From Sphingobium sp. SCG-1 (GTDB taxonomy: Bacteria > Pseudomonadota > Alphaproteobacteria > Sphingomonadales > Sphingomonadaceae), in the NCBI RefSeq assembly GCF_002953135.1, contig NZ_CP026372.1, positions 2,108,001 to 2,172,000 on the forward strand: a stretch of 64,000 nucleotides of DNA, in the 5' to 3' direction. Made by a program: the position numbers and the translations under genes. The notes beneath the pieces were generated by a model. That model saw only the letters and a program-made list of their open reading frames with translations, was not told where the DNA came from and made no database searches. Below are positions 26,322 through 33,973 of the stretch, one piece after another. Each line of letters starts with the position of its first letter. Within the stretch, counting starts at the first letter, position 1.

Positions 26322-27207
26322 GTTCGTTGCGACCTTAGTGGCAAGCGCCGCGATCGGGCAGGGGGATATTGCAGAAGCGCGGGATCGGCTGTCGGCGGTG
26401 GGCTGCGCGCCCGGAGACAGCCAGTGGATCGAGGCAGAGAAGGCGTTCGACCTGTTTTTTACTGCCGATCCCCTAGCGGCGCGGGGTGCCTTGTCCGGCG
26501 TTGGATCAGGGATCGACGTGATCGTGCAGCCGGTCGCTTCGCGTCAAAAGAAGCTGATCGTTGCGGACATGGATTCGACGATGATTACTGTCGAGTGCAT
26601 CGACGAACTGGCGGATTTCGCCGGGATCAAGGCGCAGGTGGCGGAAATCACCGAGCGCGCCATGCAGGGCGAGCTTGATTTCAAAGCGGCGTTGCGCGCG
26701 CGGGTGGCCCTGCTGAAAGGACTGGACGACGCGGTGATCGACCAGTGTCGGACCGAGCGCGTCAAGATCATGCCGGGCGCGAAGGCGCTGATCGGGACGA
26801 TGCGGTCGCGCGGTGCGCGGGCGATACTGGTGTCGGGTGGCTTCACGCGGTTTACCGGGCCGGTGGCGGCGGAAATCGGCTTCGATACGGCGGTGGCCAA
26901 TGTGCTCGAGATTGCCGATGGTAAGCTCACGGGCACTGTGCAAAGCCCCATCGTCGACGCGTCTCGCAAACGGTTCGAGTTGGGAGCGGCCATGGCGCAG
27001 CTTGGCCTGGCGCGCGAGGAGACGCTGGCGGTCGGCGATGGCGCTAATGACATACCGATGATCGAGGCTGCCGGGCTAGGGGTGGCTTACCATGCTAAGG
27101 CGAAGGCACGCGCCGCCGCGGATGCAGAGATCGTGCATGGCGACTTGAGCGTGCTGCTTTATGCGCAGGGCATCCCGCAGGCGGATTGGGTCGAAGTCAA
27201 TGCCTGA
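26320..27207 (+). CDS. serB: Phosphoserine phosphatase SerB
   Basis: 295 residues; last step of serine synthesis. A ~75-residue N-terminal regulatory-type region is followed by a HAD phosphatase with the nucleophile motif DMDST (Asp83, Asp85), SGGFTRF, and GDGANDIPMI. GGGAG lies at a good distance before the ATG at 26320. An in-frame ATG 126 bases upstream lies within miaA and lacks family sequence. The stop abuts the potassium channel stop with no gap. Confidence 0.94.
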   Translation: MFVATLVASAAIGQGDIAEARDRLSAVGCAPGDSQWIEAEKAFDLFFTADPLAARGALSGVGSGIDVIVQPVASRQKKLIVADMDSTMITVECIDELADFAGIKAQVAEITERAMQGELDFKAALRARVALLKGLDDAVIDQCRTERVKIMPGAKALIGTMRSRGARAILVSGGFTRFTGPVAAEIGFDTAVANVLEIADGKLTGTVQSPIVDASRKRFELGAAMAQLGLAREETLAVGDGANDIPMIEAAGLGVAYHAKAKARAAADAEIVHGDLSVLLYAQGIPQADWVEVNA

Positions 27208-28245
27208 TTACCGGTCCAGCCCAGGCACGATTTCCACGATCTGATCGCCAGCCTGCAACGCCTGCGCGCCTGACTCCCAATAGCCGACTGGGCGGCCGTC
27301 GCGGTAAATCCGCACGGCGATGCCCGTCGACACGGCTTGCAATGGTTTGCCGACTTCCTCTGACGTGACAGACCGTTCCGAAAGCTTTACGCCGCCGCCC
27401 GCCGCTGCAAGGTCCGCCATATAGTGCGCGATGTGGTGGCCGGTGCAGCTACTGGCGAGCAGCAGTCCGGCGAAGCTGACGGGGTTAATGACGGTAGTGG
27501 CCCCCGCTTGTCGCGCGGGAAGCTCATTGTCTTCGTTGCGCACGACGATGCTGATCGGAATGTCCGGCGCGAGGTGGCGTGCCGTCAGAGTTATCAGGAT
27601 GGACGCATCGTCCCGTCCCGCCGACACGACCATGGAGCAGGCGCGATCTATGCGAACGTCGGTCAGGGTGCGGTCACGCGTCGCGTCGCCGCACAGGATA
27701 TTGCACCCCAGCGCTTCGGCTTCGGCAAGCGCGGTATCGTTGCTGTCGATGACGACGATCTCATGCGGATCGTGGCCACGGGCGATGAGTTCGCGCACGG
27801 CCTCGCTGTTGCTCGTCCCGAAACCGGCGACAATGATGTGGTTGTTCAGTGCTTGTTGGATGCGGGCCATGCGCCACCTGTAAAGCGTGTTGCGAAGGAA
27901 GAAGCTGTACGCCGTGCCGAGGAAGATCAGCCAGACGAACAGGCGGATCGGCGTGACGATGAAAGTCTCGAACAGGCGCGTCTGCGGGCTGATGGGCACA
28001 ATGTCGCCGTAGCCGACGGTCGTGACGGTGACGGTCGTGAAATACAGGACGTCAATGAAGCTGATGTGATTGTCGAGATTGTCCTTCAATCCATCGCGGT
28101 CGATCCAGTGGATGAGCAGCACGATGGCTATCAGCACCAGTATCAGCGCCACGCGCCACGCGAAGTCCGCCCATGCCGGAAGCGACGACCGGCGCCTTAG
28201 AAAATGGGACAGTCCCGGACCGGAGGGGCGCGTATCAAGGCGCAT
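27208..28245 (-). CDS. Two-helix potassium channel with TrkA-N (RCK) domain
   Basis: 345 residues. N-terminal cytosolic stretch, TM1 (RVALILVLIAIVLLIHWI), pore loop with the K+ selectivity filter TTVGYGD (about 75-81), TM2 (RLFVWLIFLGTAYSFFL), then an RCK/TrkA-N Rossmann domain (HIIVAGFGTSNSEAV, about 137-150) and a TrkA-C-like end. The GFGTSN glycine motif suits nucleotide binding, probably NAD(H) or similar. Likely a ligand-gated potassium channel of the MthK/Kch type. Confidence 0.9.
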   Translation of the reverse strand: MRLDTRPSGPGLSHFLRRRSSLPAWADFAWRVALILVLIAIVLLIHWIDRDGLKDNLDNHISFIDVLYFTTVTVTTVGYGDIVPISPQTRLFETFIVTPIRLFVWLIFLGTAYSFFLRNTLYRWRMARIQQALNNHIIVAGFGTSNSEAVRELIARGHDPHEIVVIDSNDTALAEAEALGCNILCGDATRDRTLTDVRIDRACSMVVSAGRDDASILITLTARHLAPDIPISIVVRNEDNELPARQAGATTVINPVSFAGLLLASSCTGHHIAHYMADLAAAGGGVKLSERSVTSEEVGKPLQAVSTGIAVRIYRDGRPVGYWESGAQALQAGDQIVEIVPGLDR

Positions 28246-28326
28246 TAGAAAATCGGGGACACGCGCAACATCACACTGCCATGGTAGCAGGTCGAAGAGC
28301 GGACGCTATCGGAATTGCAGTTGCCT

Positions 28327-29094
28327 TCAGCTTCCGGAAAATGCCGCCGCCACCGCATCCATCGATCCGCCATGCGTAAGGTCGTAATGGAGTGGCGTGA
28401 CGGTGATGTAGCCCTGCGATATGGCTTCCAGGTCGCTGCCTTCCGGCACCGCGTCGCTGTTGCCGAGGCCGAACCAGTAATAGCGATAGCCCCGCGGATC
28501 GGTGCCTTCGATGATGCGGGTGCGGTCGATATCGTGGAAGCCCTGACGGACGACGCGGATGCCTTTCACGTCCTCCGGACCGATGGCGGGGAAGTTGACG
28601 TTGATCAGCATCCGTTTGCCCGCAGGCATGGCGATTAGCGGGCGGATCACTTTCTCGCCCCATGCTTCGGCGCAGGCGAAGGGGACATTGTCGCCCATGC
28701 CTTCGCGCGAGTAGACTTGACTCAATGCGATCGATCGCACGCCGGAGATCGCGCCCTCCATCGCGGCGGCGACGGTGCCGCTGTAGGTCACGTCCTCGGC
28801 AAGATTCGCGCCGCGGTTGACCCCGGACAGGATGAGGTCCGGCGGGCTATCCTTCATCAAATGCCCAACAGCCATCATCACCGCATCGGTGGGGGTGCCG
28901 GTGACGCTATAGTGCTTTTCGCCATGCTTGCGGATGCGCAACGGGCGCGTGAGCGTCAGACTGTGGCCCGCGCCTGATTGCTCCTCTGACGGCGCGACGA
29001 TCCAGATGTCGTCGGACAAGGTGCGGGCGATCTTCTCCAGAACCTTGAGGCCAGGCGCGTGCACGCCATCGTCGTTCGTCAGCAGGATGCGCAT
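28327..29094 (-). CDS. surE: 5'/3'-nucleotidase SurE
   Basis: 255 residues. N-terminal RILLTNDDGVHAPG carries the metal-binding Asp pair (8, 9); SGVNRGANLAEDVTYSGTVAAAMEG holds the remaining conserved Asn/Ser residues. SurE hydrolyses nucleoside monophosphates and polyphosphate in stress. It follows serS after 15 bases on the same strand; serS-surE is a usual pairing in proteobacteria. Confidence 0.95.
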   Translation of the reverse strand: MRILLTNDDGVHAPGLKVLEKIARTLSDDIWIVAPSEEQSGAGHSLTLTRPLRIRKHGEKHYSVTGTPTDAVMMAVGHLMKDSPPDLILSGVNRGANLAEDVTYSGTVAAAMEGAISGVRSIALSQVYSREGMGDNVPFACAEAWGEKVIRPLIAMPAGKRMLINVNFPAIGPEDVKGIRVVRQGFHDIDRTRIIEGTDPRGYRYYWFGLGNSDAVPEGSDLEAISQGYITVTPLHYDLTHGGSMDAVAAAFSGS

Positions 29095-29109
29095 GGGAAT
29101 AGCCTCAAC

Positions 29110-30387
29110 TTACTTGGGATCGAGCTGCGTCACGCCGCCCATATAGGGGGCAAGGACTTCGGGGACGAGGACGCTGCCATCGGCTTGCTGATAGTTTTCC
29201 AGCACCGCAACCAGCGTGCGTCCGACTGCAAGGCCGGAGCCGTTCAAGGTGTGCAGGAACTTCGTGGCTTTCTCGCCCTCAGGCTTGAAGCGGGCATTCA
29301 TGCGGCGTGCCTGGAAATCTCCGCAGTTGGAGATGCTGCTGATCTCGCGATAGGTCTGCTGGCTCGGCAACCACACTTCGAGATCGAACGTCTTGCGCGC
29401 AGAAAAGCCCATGTCACCGGTGCACAGCAGCACTTTGCGGTAGGGCAGGTTCAGTGCTTGCAGGATGCCCTCCGCTGCGTCGAGCATGCGGTCATGTTCG
29501 GCTTCGGACTGGTCTGGCGGGCAGATCGCGACAAGCTCGACCTTCTCGAACTGATGCTGGCGAATGAAGCCGCGCGTGTCGCGACCGGCCGATCCTGCCT
29601 CGGACCGGAAACAGGGTGTGAGCGCCGTGAACCGCAGCGGCAGGGTGTCGAGCGGCACGATCTGTTCGCGGACGAAATTGGTGAGGCTGACTTCCGCCGT
29701 GGGGATCAGCCAGCGGCCATCGGTGGTGTGGAACAAATCCTCGGCGAACTTGGGAAGCTGCCCGGTGCCATAGAGAGCCTCGTCGCGTACCAGCAGCGGC
29801 GGATTGACTTCTTCATAGCCATTATCGCCGGTCTGCGTGTTCAGCATGAACTGCGCCAAGGCGCGGTGCAGGCGCGCCATCGGCCCACGCAATGCGGTGA
29901 AGCGCGCGCCGGACATGTTGGCAGCGCTTTCGAAATCGAGGCCCAGCGCGGGTCCGAAATCGGCGTGGTCGCGGGGTTCGAAGTCGAAGTCGCGGATTTT
30001 CCCCCAGCGGCTCACTTCCACATTGTCGTTTTCGTCGGCACCTTCCGGCACGTCTTCGGCCGGAAGGTTGGGGATGGCGAGCAGCAGCGCGTCGATGGCT
30101 TCGGCGCTCTCACGATCCTGCTGCTCCATTTCCGGCAGGTTGGCCTTCAACGCGGCGACTTCCGCCTTCAGTGCTTCGGCGCGGGCGCTGTCCTTGGCGG
30201 CCATGGCCTGACCGATCGCCTTGCTTGCTTCGTTGCGGCGGGCCTGGTTGACCTGGAGTTCCGTTGCGACGGAACGGCGTCTCTCATCGGCCTGCAAGAT
30301 CTCGGCCGATAACGGAGCCAGCCCCCGCTTCGCAAGTGCGGCGTCGAAGGCGGCGGGATTGTCCCGGATAGCGCGGATATCATGCAT
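29110..30387 (-). CDS. serS: Seryl-tRNA synthetase
   Basis: 425 residues, class II synthetase. An N-terminal two-helix coiled-coil arm (roughly 30-100, rich in Ala/Glu/Lys) for tRNA-Ser binding, motif 2 FRSEAGSAGRDTRGFIRQHQ, and motif 3 GSGLAVGRTLVAVLENYQ. Start MHDIRAIRDNPAAFD is the family start. First gene of serS-surE. Confidence 0.96.
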   Translation of the reverse strand: MHDIRAIRDNPAAFDAALAKRGLAPLSAEILQADERRRSVATELQVNQARRNEASKAIGQAMAAKDSARAEALKAEVAALKANLPEMEQQDRESAEAIDALLLAIPNLPAEDVPEGADENDNVEVSRWGKIRDFDFEPRDHADFGPALGLDFESAANMSGARFTALRGPMARLHRALAQFMLNTQTGDNGYEEVNPPLLVRDEALYGTGQLPKFAEDLFHTTDGRWLIPTAEVSLTNFVREQIVPLDTLPLRFTALTPCFRSEAGSAGRDTRGFIRQHQFEKVELVAICPPDQSEAEHDRMLDAAEGILQALNLPYRKVLLCTGDMGFSARKTFDLEVWLPSQQTYREISSISNCGDFQARRMNARFKPEGEKATKFLHTLNGSGLAVGRTLVAVLENYQQADGSVLVPEVLAPYMGGVTQLDPK

Positions 30388-30476
30388 CGCTGCCCTATGC
30401 CGTTGGGCGAGGAGGAGGGCAACCCCGCTGGGCGGCGGGATGCCAAGAAAGCCGCCAAGAACGAGAACGCGAACGA

Positions 30477-30512
30477 GAAGGGGTGGCCACGCATTTGCGC
30501 GACCACCCCTTC
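30477..30512 (-). terminator. Stem-loop after the Ser/Gly-rich protein gene
   Basis: A 10-bp perfect stem (GAAGGGGTGG / CCACCCCTTC) with a 16-base loop starts 22 bases past the stop at 30534. The U-tract on the minus strand is interrupted (TTCTCGTTCGCG). Position supports a terminator that shields serS. Confidence 0.65.
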
Positions 30513-30533
30513 ATCCCCCACGGACAAGATTCA

Positions 30534-31415
30534 TCAGGCTGCCTCGGGTTGGCCCTTCTTCGCGAAACGGCGGCGGGCGACGAGCGCGGCCGCTGCGGCG
30601 CCGAACAACAGCACCATCGGCGGAGCGGGAACATCGGTGCCGCCCGTGCTGCCGCCATGATGGCCACCGCTGCTGCTGGAAGAGGATGATGAGGAGCTTG
30701 AGGAACTACTGCTCGAACTCGAACTGGACGAGGAACTGCTGCTGGTCGAACCGAAGCTGGACGAGGAGGTCGAGCTGGATACGTTGCCTGAAGAGGACGA
30801 CGTCGAACTCACGCCGCCGGTCGAGGTGCTGGAGCTTGAGCCGCCGCTGGACGTGCTGGAGCTGGACCCGCCAGTCGACGAGGTGGAGCTGACGCCGCCA
30901 GTGGACGTGCTGGACCCGCCGGACGTAGAACTGACACCGCCGGTCGACGTACTCGAACCGCCGGAGCTGCTTGAGCCACCGCTTGTCGAAGTGGAGCCGC
31001 CGCTGGTGGTCGAGGAAACGACTACGCTGCCGCCGCCGCTGCCGCCGCCACCGCCGAAAAACCCTCCGAAGAAGCCACCGCCGCTGCCGCCGAAGCCGCC
31101 GCTTCCGCCTACAACGACCGGATATCCGCCGCCGCCGCCCGACACGAATGGCGCTTCAGGTGCTGCAGGCATTGGAATGGGTGGGTTCTGTGTGGTTACA
31201 GTGATCGTCTGCGGCGCGCAGGTGGCGGTGGTGCGGACGATCCGCTTTTTCACCGTGCGTACCGGATGTCGGACGACCTTGGCGTGCTTTACCATCTTGA
31301 GGCTCTGCACATTAGCCGGGCGTGCCGATTCAGCGACGTGGACAGCGCCCCCGCCGATCAGCGCTCCCCCGCATGCGCAGGCACTAAGTTTGGCTAGAGC
31401 CATCCGAACCGACAT
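30534..31415 (-). CDS. Ser/Gly-rich exported protein with PEP-CTERM-like tail
   Basis: 293 residues. N-terminus with a hydrophobic segment (ALAKLSACACGGALIGGG), a basic region (KHAKVVRHPVRTVKKRIVR), a glycine-rich stretch (about 95-135), then roughly 110 residues of low complexity built from G, S, T and V units such as STSTGGVSSTSGGS, including an unbroken serine run of more than 20. The end is VPAPPMVLLFGAAAAALVARRRF: a VPxP box, one membrane helix and an arginine cluster, the layout of PEP-CTERM sorting signals. Probably processed at the cell surface by an exosortase. No function can be assigned; no close relatives are recalled. Confidence 0.7.
   Translation of the reverse strand: MSVRMALAKLSACACGGALIGGGAVHVAESARPANVQSLKMVKHAKVVRHPVRTVKKRIVRTTATCAPQTITVTTQNPPIPMPAAPEAPFVSGGGGGYPVVVGGSGGFGGSGGGFFGGFFGGGGGSGGGSVVVSSTTSGGSTSTSGGSSSSGGSSTSTGGVSSTSGGSSTSTGGVSSTSSTGGSSSSTSSGGSSSSTSTGGVSSTSSSSGNVSSSTSSSSFGSTSSSSSSSSSSSSSSSSSSSSSSSSSGGHHGGSTGGTDVPAPPMVLLFGAAAAALVARRRFAKKGQPEAA
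30670..31010 (-). repeat. Low-complexity Ser/Gly/Thr coding repeat
   Basis: Degenerate short direct repeats of GGN/AGC/TCG/ACC codons coding alternating Gly-Gly, Ser and Thr. The opposite strand shows a long shadow frame of Pro/Glu/Asp because of the codon bias. Prone to slippage. Confidence 0.7.
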
Positions 31416-31784
31416 AGCTTCACACTCTTATTGTTAGTCGCTTCACGCCTGCATCCGAAGAAGGTGGCGAGGAGCAATTCCTATGCGAACAAAGGCAAAA
31501 GAAAGCATTAACCGCAACGTTGTTAACCCACTTTCCACAGCCCAAATCGGGAAAGTCGTAAATCATTTGCGAACGAATATGGTTAATGTCCCTGCGTGGC
31601 ACAGCATAAAGGCGGCAGCTTCTCCATTCGGCGATGACCCGTGCATCGAGAGGATCGTAACGCGGGCGGTACTTTCCCCGTAATGCCGCTTGTGTCCTTT
31701 CTGTGCGGTGGCTATAGGCCCGCTCAATCATCATTAAGGCGGCCGGGTTCCCGCCCCGCGCTGGCCCTCGTGTCGGAGAGCCCA
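31416..31784. other. Intergenic region between the Ser-rich protein gene and dksA
   Basis: 369 bases with no supportable gene. AT-richer than its surroundings. It contains two TTAACC copies in direct orientation (31508-31513, 31523-31528) and one inverted ATGGTTAA (31579-31586, the complement of TTAACCAT), which resemble CtrA half-sites. No hairpin with a T-run was found; both neighbours are transcribed away from it. Confidence 0.5.
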
Positions 31785-32249
31785 ATGGCATTGGTCGTTA
31801 ATTCGGGAAGCGGCGATGGCGCGTCGGCAAAAGCGCCCGTCAGCCTCCCGGAAAATTACCGTCCTTCCGCGGACGAAGAGTTCATGAACCCCCAGCAACT
31901 CGAATATTTTCGTAGGCGGTTACTGGATTGGAAGAAGCAAATATTGACCGAAGCGGAGGGCACGCTGGCCGTGCTCCAGAACGAACCGCTCCGGGAGCCT
32001 GACCTCAACGATCGTGCGTCGAGCGAGACGGACTGGTCCATCGAACTGCGTACCCGCGACCGTCAACGTAAGCTGATTTCCAAGATAGATGCGGCGCTGC
32101 GCCGCATTGACGATGGCGAATATGGCTACTGCGAAGTAACAGGCGAACCGATTTCGCTTGGACGGTTGGAAGCCCGGCCCATCGCGACAATGACCGTGGA
32201 AGCGCAGGAACGGCACGAGCGGCAGGAAAAGGTTTCACGCGACGATTAA
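31785..32249 (+). CDS. dksA: DksA/TraR transcription factor, one-cysteine form
   Basis: 154 residues. Coiled-coil region around residues 35-115 (LEYFRRRLLDWKKQILTEAE, LNDRASSETDWSIELRTRDR) with the acidic tip D-x-x-D/A-like sequence for RNA polymerase channel action, then the former zinc finger GYCEVTGEPISLGRLEARPIA, which retains one cysteine of the usual four. Alphaproteobacterial DksA proteins commonly lack the zinc cysteines, so this one is probably functional, acting with or without ppGpp. The ATG at 31785 is chosen over an in-frame codon 144 bases upstream that has no family sequence. Confidence 0.9.
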   Translation: MALVVNSGSGDGASAKAPVSLPENYRPSADEEFMNPQQLEYFRRRLLDWKKQILTEAEGTLAVLQNEPLREPDLNDRASSETDWSIELRTRDRQRKLISKIDAALRRIDDGEYGYCEVTGEPISLGRLEARPIATMTVEAQERHERQEKVSRDD

Positions 32250-32317
32250 CGCTTCATCCACTCTCGATCGTTATCTCAAACACATCGCATAACGATTAAT
32301 CTGGATAGTGTCGCATT

Positions 32318-32698
32318 ATGACTATGGGCGCAGACGAAGCCGGAGAGCGCGGCCCCGCTCGGGGGTCCCGGCGGGACAGCCTTTTTCTACTTACAATCTT
32401 GAGCGCCCCGGATGGCCGTAATTTGGGTAGCGCGCGCGTCAGGAATCTCTCCGCCACTGGCCTGATGGCAGACTGCGAAAAGCCGTTTTCGCAAGGCGAT
32501 CGAGTTACGATGAAGTTGCGCGGAGTCGGGAGTGTCGAAGGCACGATAGCTTGGGCCAAGAGCGATCGCATTGGAGTCAGCTTCGACGCCCCTATCGACC
32601 CGCAGCTTGCAAGACGGCCAGTATCGGACACGGCATCATCTGCGATACTGCCCGAATATTTGAGGGTGCCTGTCGCGGCGCCACGTGGGCGCCGCTGA
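32318..32698 (+). CDS. PilZ-domain c-di-GMP binding protein
   Basis: 126 residues; essentially one PilZ domain. R15-x-x-x-R19 (ARGSRR) and N-x-S-x-x-G (RNLSATGL) are both intact, so c-di-GMP binding is expected. No membrane segment or fused output domain; likely an adaptor. It starts 68 bases after dksA on the same strand. Confidence 0.85.
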   Translation: MTMGADEAGERGPARGSRRDSLFLLTILSAPDGRNLGSARVRNLSATGLMADCEKPFSQGDRVTMKLRGVGSVEGTIAWAKSDRIGVSFDAPIDPQLARRPVSDTASSAILPEYLRVPVAAPRGRR

Positions 32699-32780
32699 GG
32701 CATTCTCGTAATAAGGATAATAGAAAATTGTGTCTGCTTCGCTGGCCCGGCAGAGCCGGGACCAGCCTATCAGCAGAAGA

Positions 32781-32939
32781 TCAATGGGCTGAGGACAGTT
32801 CTTCCTTCACCCGCAATTTGCGTTTTTTGAGTGTCGCAAGCAGGACGGCGTCAGGCATGGGGCGGCTTGTTTCCGCCTTGATGCGCGCTTCGATTCCCGC
32901 ATGCTTGGCTTGCAGGGCAGAGATGTGACTGTTGTCCAT
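32781..32939 (-). CDS. YdcH/DUF465 small protein (52 residues)
   Basis: Starts with ATG at 32939 and ends TGA at 32783-32781. The product has the DUF465 layout: HISALQAKHAGIEARI, a short polar bridge, then LLATLKKRKLRVKEELSS, i.e. two helices with the basic LKKRKLR signature. Family function is unknown. It is divergent from a second DUF465 gene at 33114, with about 175 bases between their starts. It is convergent with the PilZ gene. Confidence 0.85.
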   Translation of the reverse strand: MDNSHISALQAKHAGIEARIKAETSRPMPDAVLLATLKKRKLRVKEELSSAH

Positions 32940-33113
32940 GTATGTCTCCTTCACTCATGTGCCGGATGAAGGAATAGATCATGATTCGCGCGACCTGTCT
33001 CGTCAGAATCAAGTCCTTGCGACAAAATCATTTTCTTTTGCGATGGCTTGCGTGTTGCCTTTCCCGCGGCAACACGGATTGCGTGTCGTGAAAGCTTGCG
33101 CAATGATAGTGAA

Positions 33114-33311
33114 ATGAACCTCGAAGATATCATGCGCAGGCTCGAAGTGCTGCGAATCGAGCATCGCGATCTCGACTCGGCGATCCTTGCCCTGTCGTCC
33201 AGTGGCACTGGGGATCAGTTACAACTTGCGAGGCTCAAGAAACGCAAGTTGCGGCTCCGTGACGAAATCGCGGCGCTGGAAGATGCGCTTGTGCCGGATA
33301 TCATCGCCTGA
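33114..33311 (+). CDS. YdcH/DUF465 small protein (65 residues)
   Basis: Two-helix protein: MNLEDIMRRLEVLRIEHRDLDSAI, then LARLKKRKLRLRDEIAALED with the same LKKRKLR signature as its divergent neighbour. Charged, cytosolic, probably coiled coil. The ATG at 33114 is chosen; in-frame codons upstream to 33048 have no family sequence. Function unknown. Confidence 0.88.
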   Translation: MNLEDIMRRLEVLRIEHRDLDSAILALSSSGTGDQLQLARLKKRKLRLRDEIAALEDALVPDIIA

Positions 33312-33348
33312 ACCGGCCTCCGTCGAGTAGACGAAAAACGATCCGAAA

Positions 33349-33416
33349 TGACACATATCCATAATTGCCGCCGTCCTCGCCAATAACGCGCCTGACAAGG
33401 CGAGGCCCATGTGTCA
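33349..33416 (+). repeat. Nested inverted repeats in front of the DUF1465 gene
   Basis: Outer arms TGACACAT (33349-33356) and ATGTGTCA (33409-33416), inner arms CCTCGCC (33375-33381) and GGCGAGG (33399-33405), all perfect. The structure ends at the ribosome site (AGGGT) nine bases before the ATG at 33426, so it could affect translation. Confidence 0.5.
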
Positions 33417-33425
33417 GGGTAATTC

Positions 33426-33908
33426 ATGCATTCTACTCTTTACGGCCTGGATGCCGGATTGCACCGGCGGCTGGTGGACAGCCTGTACATCGAAGCCATG
33501 GTAATGGCGGATGAGGCGCGCGCCTATTTCGACAAGGCAGGCGCGGAGGATCGTGAGGCGCTGGAACCGTTGGATCGCATCATGTTCTCCTGCGAGTCGC
33601 TGAAGGTCACGACGCGGCTGATGCACGTCATCGCCTGGCTTCTGGCACAACGTGCATGGCAACGGGGCGAGATCGACAGCGAGGTGTTAGCGGATAAGCG
33701 GTTTCGATTGGGTGAGGCGTCGGCGAGCGAAGCCGATGCGATATGCCATTTTCCTTTCGCCGCACGGTCCTTGATCGACGGTAGCGCCGACCTGTACGAA
33801 CGCGTCGCGAGGTTTGAGGCGCGAATACTGGCTGGGCGGACGCGCGCGTCGGGCGACGAATTCGGTCCTGCACAGGCGTTGATCGATCGGCTGGCGCAGT
33901 CCCTGTAA
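33426..33908 (+). CDS. DUF1465 protein, RcdA-like
   Basis: 160 residues, mostly helical. It has the DUF1465 pattern: LHRRLVDSLYIEAMVMADEARAYFD, the RIMFSCESLKVTTRLMHVIAWLLAQRAW segment and RFRLGEASASEADA. The Caulobacter member RcdA is an adaptor that helps ClpXP degrade CtrA and other proteins; I recall it as this family. Whether this copy does so is inference. Preceded by a nested inverted repeat near its ribosome site. Confidence 0.78.
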   Translation: MHSTLYGLDAGLHRRLVDSLYIEAMVMADEARAYFDKAGAEDREALEPLDRIMFSCESLKVTTRLMHVIAWLLAQRAWQRGEIDSEVLADKRFRLGEASASEADAICHFPFAARSLIDGSADLYERVARFEARILAGRTRASGDEFGPAQALIDRLAQSL

Positions 33909-33973
33909 GCAAAAAGCAGCCAGTTAAGCATCTTGGGTGGCGCGCGGCCAACCACATGCGCTAGAGCGAGACG

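Noticed and set aside
30784..31437. Pro/Glu/Asp repeat frame on the plus strand opposite the Ser-rich protein
   Set aside because: The PP/VE/LD repeats are the complement of GGN/AGC/TCG codons; the minus-strand reading has an export signal and a sorting tail.
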